Of a DNA stretch of 64,000 nt, positions 54,618 through 63,326 are shown piece by piece. Made by a program: the position numbers and the translations under genes. Positions within the stretch are counted from its first letter, which is position 1. Each line of letters opens with the position of its first letter. Source of the stretch: Actinomyces sp. Marseille-P3109 (GTDB lineage Bacteria; Actinomycetota; Actinomycetes; Actinomycetales; Actinomycetaceae); NCBI RefSeq assembly GCF_900323545.1, contig NZ_OOHN01000008.1:1988450-2052449 (forward strand), read 5' to 3'. The notes under the pieces are model-generated. The model saw nothing but the letters and a program-made list of their open reading frames with translations. It did not search any database and was not told where the DNA came from.

Positions 54618-55685
54618 CTAGTCCTCCAGGGCGCATCCCGTCACAGGACCGGCCGTGTTGGGCTGCCAGCCCAGGGCGGGGGCGACGTGCTCGGCGAAGG
54701 CCTGGAGGATGTGGAGGTTGACGTCGACACCGAGCTGGCTGGGGATGGTGAGCATGACGGTGTCGGCGGCGTGAAGCGCCTCGTCCTGCGTCAGCTGCTC
54801 GATGAGGACGTCGGGCTCGGCGGCGTAAGTGCGCCCGAAGGTCGACTGCAGGCCGTCGATGACGCCGATCTGGTCGCGGGAGTCCTCGCCGCGCAGGGCG
54901 AAGAACCTACGGTCGACGTCGGAGACGATCGGGAAGATCGAGCGCGAGACGCTCACGCGCGGGGTCCAGTCGTGGCCGACCTCCTTCCAGGTCTCACGGT
55001 AGCGGCGGATCTGCTCGGCCTGGAGGTGGGAGAAGCCCTCGCCGGTGGCCTCGGTCAGGAGGGTCGAGCTCATGAGGTTCAGGCCCTGGCGAGCGGTCCA
55101 CTCGGCGGTCTCGCGTGAGCCGGCGCCCCACCAGATGCGGCGGTCCACGCCGGGGGCGTGCGGCTCGATGCGCAGGCGGGTGCTGGCGCCGGGGGCCATA
55201 CCGCCGCTGGTGTCGAGGTCTGCCTGCGGGACGCCCCGGACGGCGTCGAGGAACTGGGCGGTGTGAGCGCGGGCGACGTCAGCCCCGCGCGGGTCGGCGC
55301 TGCCGGCGTAGCCGAAGGTCTCCCAGCCGCGCCGCGCCTGCTCCGGCGATCCGCGGGAGATGCCGATGGCGATGCGCTGGTCGGTGAGCAGGTCGAGGGC
55401 GGCGACCTCCTCAGCCAGGTAGAGCGGGTTCTCGTAGCGCATATCGATGACGCCGGTGCCGACCTCGATGCGCTTGGTGCGGGCGCCGGCCGCCGAGAGC
55501 AGCGGGATGGGCGCAGCGGCCTGGCGGGCGTAGTGGTGGACGCGCCAGTAGGCGCCGTTGACGCCGATCTCGTCGGCGCCGACCGCGATCTCGACGGCGT
55601 CCTTGAGCGCCTGAGCGGCGTCGGGGTCGCCAGGGCCGCGACCGTGTCCGTAGTGTCCGAAGCTGAGGAACCCGAATGATTTCAT
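54618..55685 (-). CDS. LLM-class flavin-dependent oxidoreductase
   Basis: 355 residues, a second luciferase-like enzyme. It begins KSFGFLSFGHYGHGRGPG, then GVNGAYWRVHHYARQAAAPIPLL, with the His pair of the LLM family, and RIAIGISRGSPEQARRG in the barrel. It probably uses FMN; the substrate is unknown. It is not close to the other LLM gene in this window (39241-40350), which belongs to a different subgroup by motif. The ATG has GAAGG just upstream and so is not leaderless. Its terminator precedes the transporter gene. Confidence 0.88.
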   Translation of the reverse strand: MKSFGFLSFGHYGHGRGPGDPDAAQALKDAVEIAVGADEIGVNGAYWRVHHYARQAAAPIPLLSAAGARTKRIEVGTGVIDMRYENPLYLAEEVAALDLLTDQRIAIGISRGSPEQARRGWETFGYAGSADPRGADVARAHTAQFLDAVRGVPQADLDTSGGMAPGASTRLRIEPHAPGVDRRIWWGAGSRETAEWTARQGLNLMSSTLLTEATGEGFSHLQAEQIRRYRETWKEVGHDWTPRVSVSRSIFPIVSDVDRRFFALRGEDSRDQIGVIDGLQSTFGRTYAAEPDVLIEQLTQDEALHAADTVMLTIPSQLGVDVNLHILQAFAEHVAPALGWQPNTAGPVTGCALED

Positions 55686-55764
55686 GCAACCTTCAACTAC
55701 GAGAATGGTCGGGTCATTCCGCCCGCTCGTGCGAGCCGCGTCACCCGGCTCCGGCCACTCCCCC

Positions 55765-55993
55765 TCAGCTCAACGCCTGTTCGATGCGGGCGATGGCGGC
55801 GGCGCAACCAGGGCGAACGGAGCCCGGAAGGCGTTCGTCGGCGGCCCGGTGGGGATGAGTTGAGCAGGCAGCCCGTGGACCTTGAGCCTCTCCGCGAGGC
55901 TCGCTCCACCCAAGGCCTTCTGGGTAAAGACGACAGCATCGGCCCGGCCGACCACCAATGTTGGCGACCTCGTCCAGCAGATCATCGTCAAGG
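55765..55993 (-). pseudogene. frameshifted remnant, unidentified protein
   Basis: Three minus-strand frames together spell one plausible protein end. LDDDLLDEVANI comes first, then ADAVVFTQKALGGASLAERL and VHGLPAQLIPTGPPTNAFRAP in a second frame, and AAAIARIEQALS before a stop in a third. The composite has sensible codon use, but two frameshifts break it, and the 5' part is missing. I do not recognise the family. It lies between an LLM gene and an ICMT-like gene. Confidence 0.5.
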
Positions 55994-56004
55994 GGCTTGC
56001 CTCG

Positions 56005-56511
56005 TCAGCGGCGCATCCTCGACTCGCGGCCGAGGTCGCCCGGCGATGAGCCAGGGACATTCAGCCAACGAGGAACGGCCTCCTTGTAGTCGAGATACGC
56101 CCGTCCGAACCTCGTCTCCAGGGCCTTCTCCTCGGCCGGGATCTGATAGCGGTCGATCAGCCAGACGAAGCCGATCATCGGGATCACGGCGGACGGGCTC
56201 CTGCGCGCGATCGCGTGCGCGAGCAGCGTTCCTGCCAGACCCAGGTACATGGGATTGCGCGTCAGCCGGTTGGGACCGTCCACAACAAGGTGCTGCGCGC
56301 GCTCGACCCTCACCGGATCGACCGTTGTGCGGTGCCGAAGAAAATTGCCCGCACTCCCGGCGAGCGCGCATATCGAGATCCCGAGTACGGGAGCAGCCAC
56401 CGCCATCGACGACGGCGTCACTCTCCGGCCGCGTGCCATGGTCCTCTGTGCCAGCGCGGCCGCCGACAGGACCACCACCGGCGGGAGCCGCCTGAGCTTC
56501 CGTTCAACCAC
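56005..56511 (-). CDS. isoprenylcysteine/phospholipid methyltransferase-like membrane protein
   Basis: 168 residues of the ICMT/PEMT fold. It has hydrophobic helices at the N-terminus, then VVDGPNRLTRNPMYLGLAGTLLAHA, the RNPMY motif of SAM-binding ICMT-like enzymes, near residue 79. The C-terminal EEKALETRFGRAYLDYKEAVPRWL is the family's E-x(3)-L-x(2)-RF-x(2)-Y motif. Bacterial members methylate lipids or quinone-type acceptors; the substrate here is unknown. The GTG at 56511 has AGGAAGG seven bases upstream; the frame is open further 5' without a ribosome site. It is divergent from the PadR gene. Confidence 0.85.
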   Translation of the reverse strand: MVERKLRRLPPVVVLSAAALAQRTMARGRRVTPSSMAVAAPVLGISICALAGSAGNFLRHRTTVDPVRVERAQHLVVDGPNRLTRNPMYLGLAGTLLAHAIARRSPSAVIPMIGFVWLIDRYQIPAEEKALETRFGRAYLDYKEAVPRWLNVPGSSPGDLGRESRMRR

Positions 56512-56740
56512 CGTCTCATCCTTCCTCCGGCTACCGCTCGATGGCGACTGTACTGCACGACGGGAACAGGCGACGCAGCCCCAGCCGACGTGGAAGTACT
56601 GGGCCACCCGGTCCTCGACCTGGATGCGGGAGTCGGCACACTCAACCGCGCAGCCCATGCGCACCAGGCGCGAGAGAGCCTCGGCACGGACCTGGGACCA
56701 CTTCTAGAACGGGGCGCTCCCAACCCCCACCAACCCTCCT

Positions 56741-56769
56741 CTGACATATTACCGATTCGGTCATATACT
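56741..56769 (+). promoter_or_regulatory. leaderless PadR promoter with internal operator
   Basis: CTGACA (56741-56746), 17 bases, TATACT (56764-56769), then seven bases to the PadR ATG at 56777. Between -35 and -10 lies ATATTACCG-ATT-CGGTCATAT (56746-56766), an inverted repeat with one mismatch. This placement fits autorepression by PadR. Confidence 0.7.
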
Positions 56770-56776
56770 CGTACCC

Positions 56777-57124
56777 ATGTCACTGTCCTCCTCGGCCTTC
56801 TGGATTCTCACCTCGCTCGCCAACGGGCGCCGGCACGGCTACCAGATCCTGCGGGAGACGGCGCTGCTCTCCGACGGCGCGGCCCGTCTGAAGCCCACCA
56901 CCCTGTACGCGACCCTCGAGCGCCTGGAGGGCAAGGACCTCATCCGCTCCGACGGTCAGGAGGTCGTCGACGGGAGGGCGAGGCGCTACTACCGCATCAC
57001 CGAGACCGGCATCGACCTGCTGGCCGCCGAGACGCAGGCGCTGGAGCGTTCCGTAAGAGCCGCTCGGGCCGGCCTGAGCGCCGCGCGCCCTCGGCCGCAG
57101 ACCGCACGTTGGGGGGTGGCCTGA
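56777..57124 (+). CDS. PadR-family transcriptional regulator
   Basis: 115 residues forming the winged helix of PadR proteins. AFWILTSLANGRRHGYQILRET is followed by LKPTTLYATLERLEGKDLIRSD and the wing GRARRYYRITETGIDLL, then a short C-terminal helix. Such regulators usually repress a neighbouring membrane-protein or transporter gene and are released by ligand. It is one base upstream of the 722-residue membrane protein gene, so this pair forms an operon. The start is leaderless, seven bases after TATACT. Confidence 0.93.
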   Translation: MSLSSSAFWILTSLANGRRHGYQILRETALLSDGAARLKPTTLYATLERLEGKDLIRSDGQEVVDGRARRYYRITETGIDLLAAETQALERSVRAARAGLSAARPRPQTARWGVA

Positions 57125-57125
57125 G

Positions 57126-59294
57126 ATGGTGGAGGAGCAGTACTACCGCCAGCTCCTCCGGTGGTACCCGAGGAGCTGGCGGGCTCACCACGGCGAGGTC
57201 CTGCTCGGCATCATGCTCGACGAGGCCGAGGCACTGGGGCGCAGTCGCCCCACGGTTGGGCAACGGTGGTCGGTCTTCCTCCACGGGATGGGGACCAGAT
57301 TGGGAATGCAGGCGGCCCTGCGGTGCGCAGTGACCGGCCTCATACTGTGTCTGATAAGTTTTGCCCTCTTCGGCATCGCAGTCATTATGGAAGGCCAGGG
57401 CGACGATACGATTTTCAGTTGGGCCTATTCGGCCATGACGCCCCTCTCCGGGGCCGTCGTGGTCCCCGGATACCTGGGGCTGGTGCGTGAGCGCGGAGTG
57501 CTGCCGGCGCCCCACGCATTCGTCGCCGCCGCGATGACGGTGCTGACCTGCATAGTGGCAACGGTGTCGAATATCGCATGGATGATCGCTTTCGCGGCTA
57601 TCGACACCGGTGCTCCCGTCCCACTCCTCGGTCGTCTGCGTATGCCTCTGATGGCGACCTACGGCGTCATGGGAGTGCTCGCCGTGGCGGTCATCGTCAA
57701 CGGCACCCTGAGTATCGGGACCCGGATGCACGCGGCGCTGCGCACTTCGGTCGCCATCATGGTAGGGATTCCCGTCGCGGCGATGATGGCCATCACGGCC
57801 CTGATTCCGTTCTGGGTCTTCGGTCCTTCCCTGGTCCTCGTCATTCTGTCGCTCGTCCTCAAACGGCCAGGGCACCAGCAGCCACCGGCACCATCGGCAT
57901 CACCAACGACACCGACATCGCAGCCCTCCCAGTACGCCCTTCACGCGGACATTCCACAACACCCGGGATCACACGTCCATTCAGAGAAGACCGTGACACC
58001 CGGTGGCCTTCCTGACACCCGTGCCCGGGATGCCTTCGTTCATGAAGCACACCCCGTGAGCCATCGCATCGGAGCCCGGCTCGGCCGCAGGACGGCCCTG
58101 GCATGCGGGATCCTGGCGCTCGTGACCTACATGGGCTTGACGGCCCTCACGTTGACTGCCGACCTCTTGCCAGGGAGGAGGGAGGACCCTCCGTTCTTCA
58201 TCCAGACCGCACTGTCCTGCCTGATCGGGTTTCTCCTGGCAATCGGCGTCATCAGCCTTCTGCGCGAGCGGGCCGCGGCGACCGCGCAGCACACCGCGTA
58301 CGCCGCAGGCATCTTGGTGCTTGCGCTGATCTCCAGTGCCACCTTCGCCATACTGGGCCTGGTCAGCGCGATCAACGCGGGATCGGGTACCTGGAGCCAG
58401 TGGAACGATCACGTCTCGGTGGCACTTTTCTTCGTCTCCTGGAGCCTGGGGGCGGCTGCTGTGGGAGTCCTCATTGACGGCCTGTCCGCCTGTCGGAGGA
58501 TGGATCCCGGCCTGCGTGCCGCCGTCGGGCTGCTCGTGGGAGCACTGACTTCTCCCCCGCTCTGGAGCCTCCTCCTGTTTCCGGGATGGGGGAATCTTCC
58601 CGGCATCATCGGGCTCATCGTCATCAGTGCCGTCAGCAGGCCCGCGCCTGCCCCGTATCCGGCGGTTCCATCGACCACGCCCCGGTCGGGATCCAGAACG
58701 GTGAGCATGCTCTCCGGACGCAGAATCACGTGGATACGACTCCTGGCGGTGAGCGCCGTCGTGCTCGGAGTGGGAGCAATCGCCTCGGCAGTCCCAAACC
58801 GGGCGGCCGGTGCTGCGGGCGTGCACCTCGCCTTCATCCCCCTCCTGACCGCGCTCGCCCTGTGGGTCTCGGGAAGGTACCCCTCATCGGCTGTGACTAC
58901 ATGGGGGGCTGCCGCTCTGGCCTGGGCATCCATGGCCGGTTTTGCGGTGAGCGCCTGGTGGTCGTCGCTGCGTGAGGTGTTCCCGGTCGTGGAGGTCTCC
59001 ATTCTGTGCGGTGGTGCGGCGCTCGCCTGGACAGTGTTCACCTGGCTCCCCGCACGCATGGTCCTGCGAGTCACGGCAGGCGCAGGCACCGGATTGATCT
59101 ACATGATCGCCACGGGACTGTCGCTGGCCTTCCTCAAGGACTACTTCCTCTTCGCCTTCGTGCCCATGCTGACCCCAGCCTACGGTGTCATCGTTCTGCG
59201 TCGGCCGCCGACTCCGGCTCCGCCGTCTCCATGTCCGGTTCCTGCTCCGTCGGCTCCTCCGCACGATCCGGCTCCCGCGGCGTCGGCTCGTTGA
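57126..59294 (+). CDS. large multi-module membrane protein paired with PadR
   Basis: 722 residues, no family recognised. A soluble head of about 55 residues (QYYRQLLRWYPRSWRAHHGE) resembles HAAS/permease-prefix heads that often accompany PadR regulators. Three blocks of about five to six hydrophobic helices follow, at roughly 60-215, 315-505 and 535-705. They are separated by Pro/Ser/Thr-rich, probably cytosolic linkers. Blocks one and two both start with a GxRLGxxxALxC-like segment. It may sense or transport a membrane-active compound, but this is inference. Its 3' end overlaps that of the convergent MFS gene by 107 bases. Confidence 0.75.
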   Translation: MVEEQYYRQLLRWYPRSWRAHHGEVLLGIMLDEAEALGRSRPTVGQRWSVFLHGMGTRLGMQAALRCAVTGLILCLISFALFGIAVIMEGQGDDTIFSWAYSAMTPLSGAVVVPGYLGLVRERGVLPAPHAFVAAAMTVLTCIVATVSNIAWMIAFAAIDTGAPVPLLGRLRMPLMATYGVMGVLAVAVIVNGTLSIGTRMHAALRTSVAIMVGIPVAAMMAITALIPFWVFGPSLVLVILSLVLKRPGHQQPPAPSASPTTPTSQPSQYALHADIPQHPGSHVHSEKTVTPGGLPDTRARDAFVHEAHPVSHRIGARLGRRTALACGILALVTYMGLTALTLTADLLPGRREDPPFFIQTALSCLIGFLLAIGVISLLRERAAATAQHTAYAAGILVLALISSATFAILGLVSAINAGSGTWSQWNDHVSVALFFVSWSLGAAAVGVLIDGLSACRRMDPGLRAAVGLLVGALTSPPLWSLLLFPGWGNLPGIIGLIVISAVSRPAPAPYPAVPSTTPRSGSRTVSMLSGRRITWIRLLAVSAVVLGVGAIASAVPNRAAGAAGVHLAFIPLLTALALWVSGRYPSSAVTTWGAAALAWASMAGFAVSAWWSSLREVFPVVEVSILCGGAALAWTVFTWLPARMVLRVTAGAGTGLIYMIATGLSLAFLKDYFLFAFVPMLTPAYGVIVLRRPPTPAPPSPCPVPAPSAPPHDPAPAASAR

Positions 59295-60921
59295 CCTCGG
59301 ACTCAGCCTCGTTCTCGGCCTCGGCGATCTGCTCCATCGCGGTCTTCTGGGACAGGGGCACCTCGGGCAGGAAGAGCGCGATGACGGAGGTCGCCACGAA
59401 CAGCGGGATCATCCAGCCGAAGATCGGCAGGAGGGCGTCGGCGTAGGAGCTCGCGACGGCGTCGTGCAGGGCGGTGGGCAGCTTGTTGACCAGGGCAGGG
59501 GTGAGCGAGGAGGTGTCGGCGTCCTTGAACTGGGCCAGCGACCCCAGGACGGCCGGGTCCGCGCTGCGGGCCAGCGCCCCGATCCGATCGGTGAGGTTGG
59601 AGGTGAGGCCGGAGGAGAAGGCCGCGCCGATGAGCGAGGCGCCCAGGGAGACACCGACCTCGCGGAAGAAGTTGTTGCCGCTGGTGGCCGTGCCCAGGTG
59701 CCGGGCCGGGAGCGCGTTCTGAACCACGGTGACCAGGAGCTGGAAGAACAGCCCGACGCCCGCCCCCATGATGAAGGTGGCCGCGGAGATCTGCCAGACT
59801 GGGGACGACGTCGTCAGGCGGGAGAGCCAGAAGGACGCGCCGGCTGCCATGAGCGGGCCGAGGATCGGGTAGATCCGGTAGCGGTCCGTGCGTGAGACGA
59901 GGACGCCGGAGAGGATCGAGGACACGAGCATCCCGACCGTGATAGGCACCAGCAGCAGGCCGGAGGCGGTGGCCGAGTACCCGTAGACCATCTGGAGGTA
60001 GGTGGGCAGGTAGCTCAGGACACCGATCATGCCGCCCATCGCGAGCATGCCGACGACCGTAGAGACGATGAAGGTGCGGCTGGTGAGGATCGACCAGGGC
60101 AGGATGGGGTCGGCGGCACGGGTCTCGGCGAGGGCGAACAGTCCCCAGCAGGCCAGGCCGGCGGCGCCCAGGCCGATGATGACGGGGCTGGTCCACTCGT
60201 ACTGGTTGCCGCCCCAGGTGGCCATGAGGACGATGGCGACGGCACCGGCGTTCAGCAGGAGGAGCCCCCACCAGTCGATGGGGCTGGTCAGATGGCTGCT
60301 GGGCAGGCGCAGGACCAGGGCGATGGCGATGAAGGCGAGAACGCCCAGCGGCAGGTTGATCCAGAAGGTCCAGCGCCAGGAGACCGAGTCGGTCAGCCAG
60401 CCGCCGATGATGGGCCCCAGGATGGAGGCGATGCCGAACATGGCTCCCATGGGGGCCATGTAGGTGCCGCGTACGCGCGGCGGGATGAGGTCGCCGGTGA
60501 TCGCTTGGGAGGAGATCATGAGGCCGCCACCGCCCAGGCCCTGGATGAAGCGGTAGATGATGAGCTGGGTCATGGTGTCGGCGGTGCCGCACAGGGCCGA
60601 GCCGGCCAGGAACAGGGCGATGGCCACCAGGAAGAGGTTCTTGCGGCCCACGAGGTCGCCGAGCTTGCCGTAGACGGGCATGGCGACCGTGATGGCCAGG
60701 GTGTAGGCGGTCAGGATCCAGGCCATGTGGGCGGCGCCGCCGAGGTCGCCCACGATGGTGGGCAGGGCGGTGCCGACGATGGTCTGATCCATGGCGGACA
60801 GGAACATGACGACCAGGAGCGAGGCGTAGACCGCCCAGAAGCGGCGGTCGGGATGGAAATCGGCCCCCGGCTCGTGGTGGGCGGTACCGGTGGGTGCCGG
60901 TGTCGAGACGGTTTGAGTCAC
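59188..60921 (-). CDS. MFS DHA2-family multidrug efflux transporter (EmrB/QacA-like)
   Basis: 577 residues with fourteen predicted helices of the DHA2 family, exchanging drugs for protons. Motifs include LSAMDQTIVGTALPTIV, the loop-2 motif GKLGDLVGRKN and the motif-C-like GPIIGGWL. After helix fourteen comes a long acidic C-terminal tail (residues ~540-577, rich in Glu/Pro/Asp) with no known role. The GTG at 60921 is chosen because the frame then starts shortly before the conserved FWAVYASLLVVMFL. It follows the TetR regulator by 71 bases on the same strand, so TetR probably controls it. The 3' end overlaps a convergent gene. Confidence 0.92.
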   Translation of the reverse strand: MTQTVSTPAPTGTAHHEPGADFHPDRRFWAVYASLLVVMFLSAMDQTIVGTALPTIVGDLGGAAHMAWILTAYTLAITVAMPVYGKLGDLVGRKNLFLVAIALFLAGSALCGTADTMTQLIIYRFIQGLGGGGLMISSQAITGDLIPPRVRGTYMAPMGAMFGIASILGPIIGGWLTDSVSWRWTFWINLPLGVLAFIAIALVLRLPSSHLTSPIDWWGLLLLNAGAVAIVLMATWGGNQYEWTSPVIIGLGAAGLACWGLFALAETRAADPILPWSILTSRTFIVSTVVGMLAMGGMIGVLSYLPTYLQMVYGYSATASGLLLVPITVGMLVSSILSGVLVSRTDRYRIYPILGPLMAAGASFWLSRLTTSSPVWQISAATFIMGAGVGLFFQLLVTVVQNALPARHLGTATSGNNFFREVGVSLGASLIGAAFSSGLTSNLTDRIGALARSADPAVLGSLAQFKDADTSSLTPALVNKLPTALHDAVASSYADALLPIFGWMIPLFVATSVIALFLPEVPLSQKTAMEQIAEAENEAESEVNEPTPREPDRAEEPTEQEPDMETAEPESAADAER

Positions 60922-60992
60922 GGCTAGAACCTTTGCGGACGAGATAGGTGGGTAAGGATGGAAAGGAAAAACTTGAGGTGCGGGGCACGAGG

Positions 60993-61706
60993 TCATCTGG
61001 GCGGGTCCGTCGGCGGCCCGCCGGGGGCGCTGTCAGGTCTCCCTCCGGTTTGAGGCTGGGCGACGACGTCGGCGATGGCCCTGGTCATGACATGAATGGC
61101 CTCGGCCAGCCGGACCTCGGGGCACTCGTTCCGCACGGTGGGGGCCTCGGCATCGGCGGAGGGCTCCGGGCCGCCCTGCTCCCAGGGGTGGGCGCGCCCG
61201 GACCACAGGTCCACGGAGCTGCGCTGGATGCCCATGGCCAGGGCGACGACAGCGCGGGTGCGCGGGTCGTCGGGAGCGGTTCCCAGCCGGCGGCCGGCGG
61301 CGTCGATCAAGGACAGGGCGACGGTACGCAGGCGCTCGTGGATGGCGCGCTCGACCTCGGGGTTGTCCCTCACGATCTCAGGGAATGACAGGAGCCAGCC
61401 GCGCTCGGACTCGACGGCCTCAGCACCGGAGGCGAGCAGGGCCCCCAGGTCCTCCAGGAGGGTTCCGGTGCCGTTGACGAAGGCTTCGAGGGCCTGCGGC
61501 TCGGGAGCCTCGGGGCCGAGGACGAGGAGGTCGGCTTTGGAGGAGAAGTGGTTGAAGACGGTGCGCCGGGAGACGCCGGCGAGAGCGGCGACGTCGTCGA
61601 CCGTCATGGCCGCGTAGCCGCGTTCCTTGGTCAGGGTGAGTGCGGCGGCGCGGATGGCGGTGCGGGTGCGTCGTGCCTGAGCGGCGCGCAGGTCGGTTCC
61701 AGTCAC
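60993..61706 (-). CDS. TetR-family transcriptional regulator
   Basis: 237 residues. The N-terminal TetR helix-turn-helix is evident (RTRTAIRAAALTLTKERGYA, VDDVAALAGVSRRTVFNHFSSK). A ligand-binding helical domain follows, then a Pro/Glu-rich tail. It precedes a DHA2 drug-efflux gene and is preceded by two palindromic operators, so it most likely represses both itself and the pump until a drug binds. The GTG at 61706 (VTGTDLRAAQARR) is taken as start, as longer frames would begin inside the operators; no ribosome site is seen. Confidence 0.9.
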   Translation of the reverse strand: MTGTDLRAAQARRTRTAIRAAALTLTKERGYAAMTVDDVAALAGVSRRTVFNHFSSKADLLVLGPEAPEPQALEAFVNGTGTLLEDLGALLASGAEAVESERGWLLSFPEIVRDNPEVERAIHERLRTVALSLIDAAGRRLGTAPDDPRTRAVVALAMGIQRSSVDLWSGRAHPWEQGGPEPSADAEAPTVRNECPEVRLAEAIHVMTRAIADVVAQPQTGGRPDSAPGGPPTDPPR

Positions 61707-61715
61707 ACACTCATC

Positions 61716-61747
61716 TTGCACTCAATGCAGCTTTGCACTCAATGCAA
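61716..61747. promoter_or_regulatory. two tandem TetR operators
   Basis: TTGCACTCAATGCA at 61716-61729 and TTGCACTCAATGCAA at 61733-61747 are direct copies with a 17-base period. Each is an inverted repeat (TTGCA...TGCAA). They lie ten bases before the TetR start, an ideal place for autorepression. Confidence 0.75.
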
Positions 61748-61840
61748 GTTCGCGCGAGGTTCCTCACGGAGGTCGAGAACCGGGCACCGAGGTCCCATTC
61801 ACAGCAAGACTGGCCAAGATGTGCGGAACGGTGTCCAACG

Positions 61841-62290
61841 TCAGGAGTGAAGGTGTGCCTCGTAGGCGACGATCTCGCCGACCTTGGGACCGTAGCTGCT
61901 GGTGGGGTCGTGGCGCAGGTCGAGCCAGACATCGATGAGCGCCCAGGCGGCGGGCGGCGCGATGACGTTCTGCCCCAAGCACAGGATCTGGGCATCGTAG
62001 TTCTCCACCGAGCCACGCACGGTGAGCAGGTCGTGCGCGGTCGCCGCGCGCACTCCCGGGACCTTGTTGGCGGCGATGGCGGTTCCCACGCCGGTCCCGC
62101 AGATGAGCACACCGCGGTCGACCCGCCCCTCGGCGACCGCTCTGGCGACCCGGAAGGAGACCTCCGGGTAGGTGATGTCCGGTGCGGACAGGTCGACGAC
62201 GTCGCTCACGCGCTCATCCTCGACCAACCGCTCTTCGATGGCCTCCTTCAGGAGGGCTCCGTTGCCTGGAGCGCCGATGGCGATTCGCAT
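61841..62290 (-). CDS. RpiB/LacA/LacB-family sugar-phosphate isomerase, atypical
   Basis: 149 residues of the RpiB fold. The strand-loop VLICGTGVGTAIAANKVPGVRA near residues 62-83 carries the catalytic Cys (C65), and AHD follows. However, the N-terminal substrate motif SDHAG is replaced by GAPGNG, and the HND phosphate-binding motif by ENYD. This resembles RpiB paralogues that work on pentulose/tetrose phosphates (for example in erythritol or ribitol catabolism) rather than ribose 5-phosphate. The exact substrate is not settled. It appears monocistronic. Confidence 0.85.
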   Translation of the reverse strand: MRIAIGAPGNGALLKEAIEERLVEDERVSDVVDLSAPDITYPEVSFRVARAVAEGRVDRGVLICGTGVGTAIAANKVPGVRAATAHDLLTVRGSVENYDAQILCLGQNVIAPPAAWALIDVWLDLRHDPTSSYGPKVGEIVAYEAHLHS

Positions 62291-62344
62291 GCCTTTAGTC
62301 TCTCAGGCCTCACCTCAGAAGGCGAGCACGCCTCGATCAACGTG

Positions 62345-63169
62345 TCAGCGGGGCTCCCCTGCGACGGCAAAATCAGCGACGACCTCATAGAGAGCCCGGC
62401 CCTGCCTCATGTGGGCGAAGCCCTCGAGCACCTGTGCAGGAAGAGCTGAGGGATCGGCGGCGTAGGAGGACAGGTCGAAGTTCACCCTGATCTGGGAGAC
62501 GTGGGAGCTCCAGGTGTGTGCGGCGCAGGGGTCGGCGACCCGGAAGGGCATGGGGGCCGCATCGATTCCTCGATCCCGCACGGCCTGCTCGCTCATCGCG
62601 ACCATCTCCGGGGACTCGGCGTCGTAGACCAGACGGCCACCGGGAAAGCGGCGGGCCATCGCGTCGACAAGACACTGAACCGAGCCGCTCTCCAGGAAGT
62701 AGAAGACCCCGGATGCCACGGCAATCAGTCCGCCGCTGGCGTCGACCTCATCCATCCAGCGGTGATCGGTGAGGGGGAAGGGAAGCTCCCGCTCTCGCTC
62801 ATGGGGTTCGGCCCAGGTGCGTCTGGACTCGAGAACGTCGGGGAAGTCGAGGTTGTAGATCAGCGCCCGACCGTTGTCGACCTCGTCAACGAGACGATCC
62901 AGTCCGCAGCCGAGATCGACGACGGCGGCTTCGGGGTGGGTATCCAGGTAGCGCCGGATCTCCGTCACAGCGGCAAGGTGGCGCAAGGCGTAGACGGCGG
63001 CGGGCATCTCACCCAAATCCATATCCTCGATGCCAGGGCGGACGGTGGAAACCATCGAGACCAAGCGCTCGGACCAGGAGTCCTGGAAACAGCTCGGCCA
63101 GCTTTGCGCAGCACGAGCCCGCCCCAGAAGTGGGAAGAAGAGAGTCTCCTGAACCCCTGAGCCGATCAT
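62345..63169 (-). CDS. LCM-type SAM-dependent O-methyltransferase
   Basis: 274 residues of the leucine carboxyl methyltransferase/PPM1 family seen in polyketide O-methyltransferases. It has AAVVDLGCGLDRLVDEVDNG, the SAM-binding motif, at about residues 86-105. ALIYNLDFPDVLESRR and FYFLESGSVQCLVDAM follow. It may modify a small metabolite or lipid; no biosynthetic cluster is adjacent. The ATG is six bases after TAGGGT (63181-63176), and no ribosome site is present, so it is probably leaderless. Confidence 0.88.
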   Translation of the reverse strand: MIGSGVQETLFFPLLGRARAAQSWPSCFQDSWSERLVSMVSTVRPGIEDMDLGEMPAAVYALRHLAAVTEIRRYLDTHPEAAVVDLGCGLDRLVDEVDNGRALIYNLDFPDVLESRRTWAEPHERERELPFPLTDHRWMDEVDASGGLIAVASGVFYFLESGSVQCLVDAMARRFPGGRLVYDAESPEMVAMSEQAVRDRGIDAAPMPFRVADPCAAHTWSSHVSQIRVNFDLSSYAADPSALPAQVLEGFAHMRQGRALYEVVADFAVAGEPR

Positions 63170-63326
63170 GGCCCCACCCTAGGAGACGGCACCACAGATG
63201 TCGATACTGACAATCACATTCATTCTGCTTCATAGAAGGCCTCGCTGGTGAGGGACTCGATGACTCGCCGCCGGATCTCGCCGAAGGCGGGGTGAAGGGC
63301 GCGGCACAGCGGCACCCGCCGGCTAC

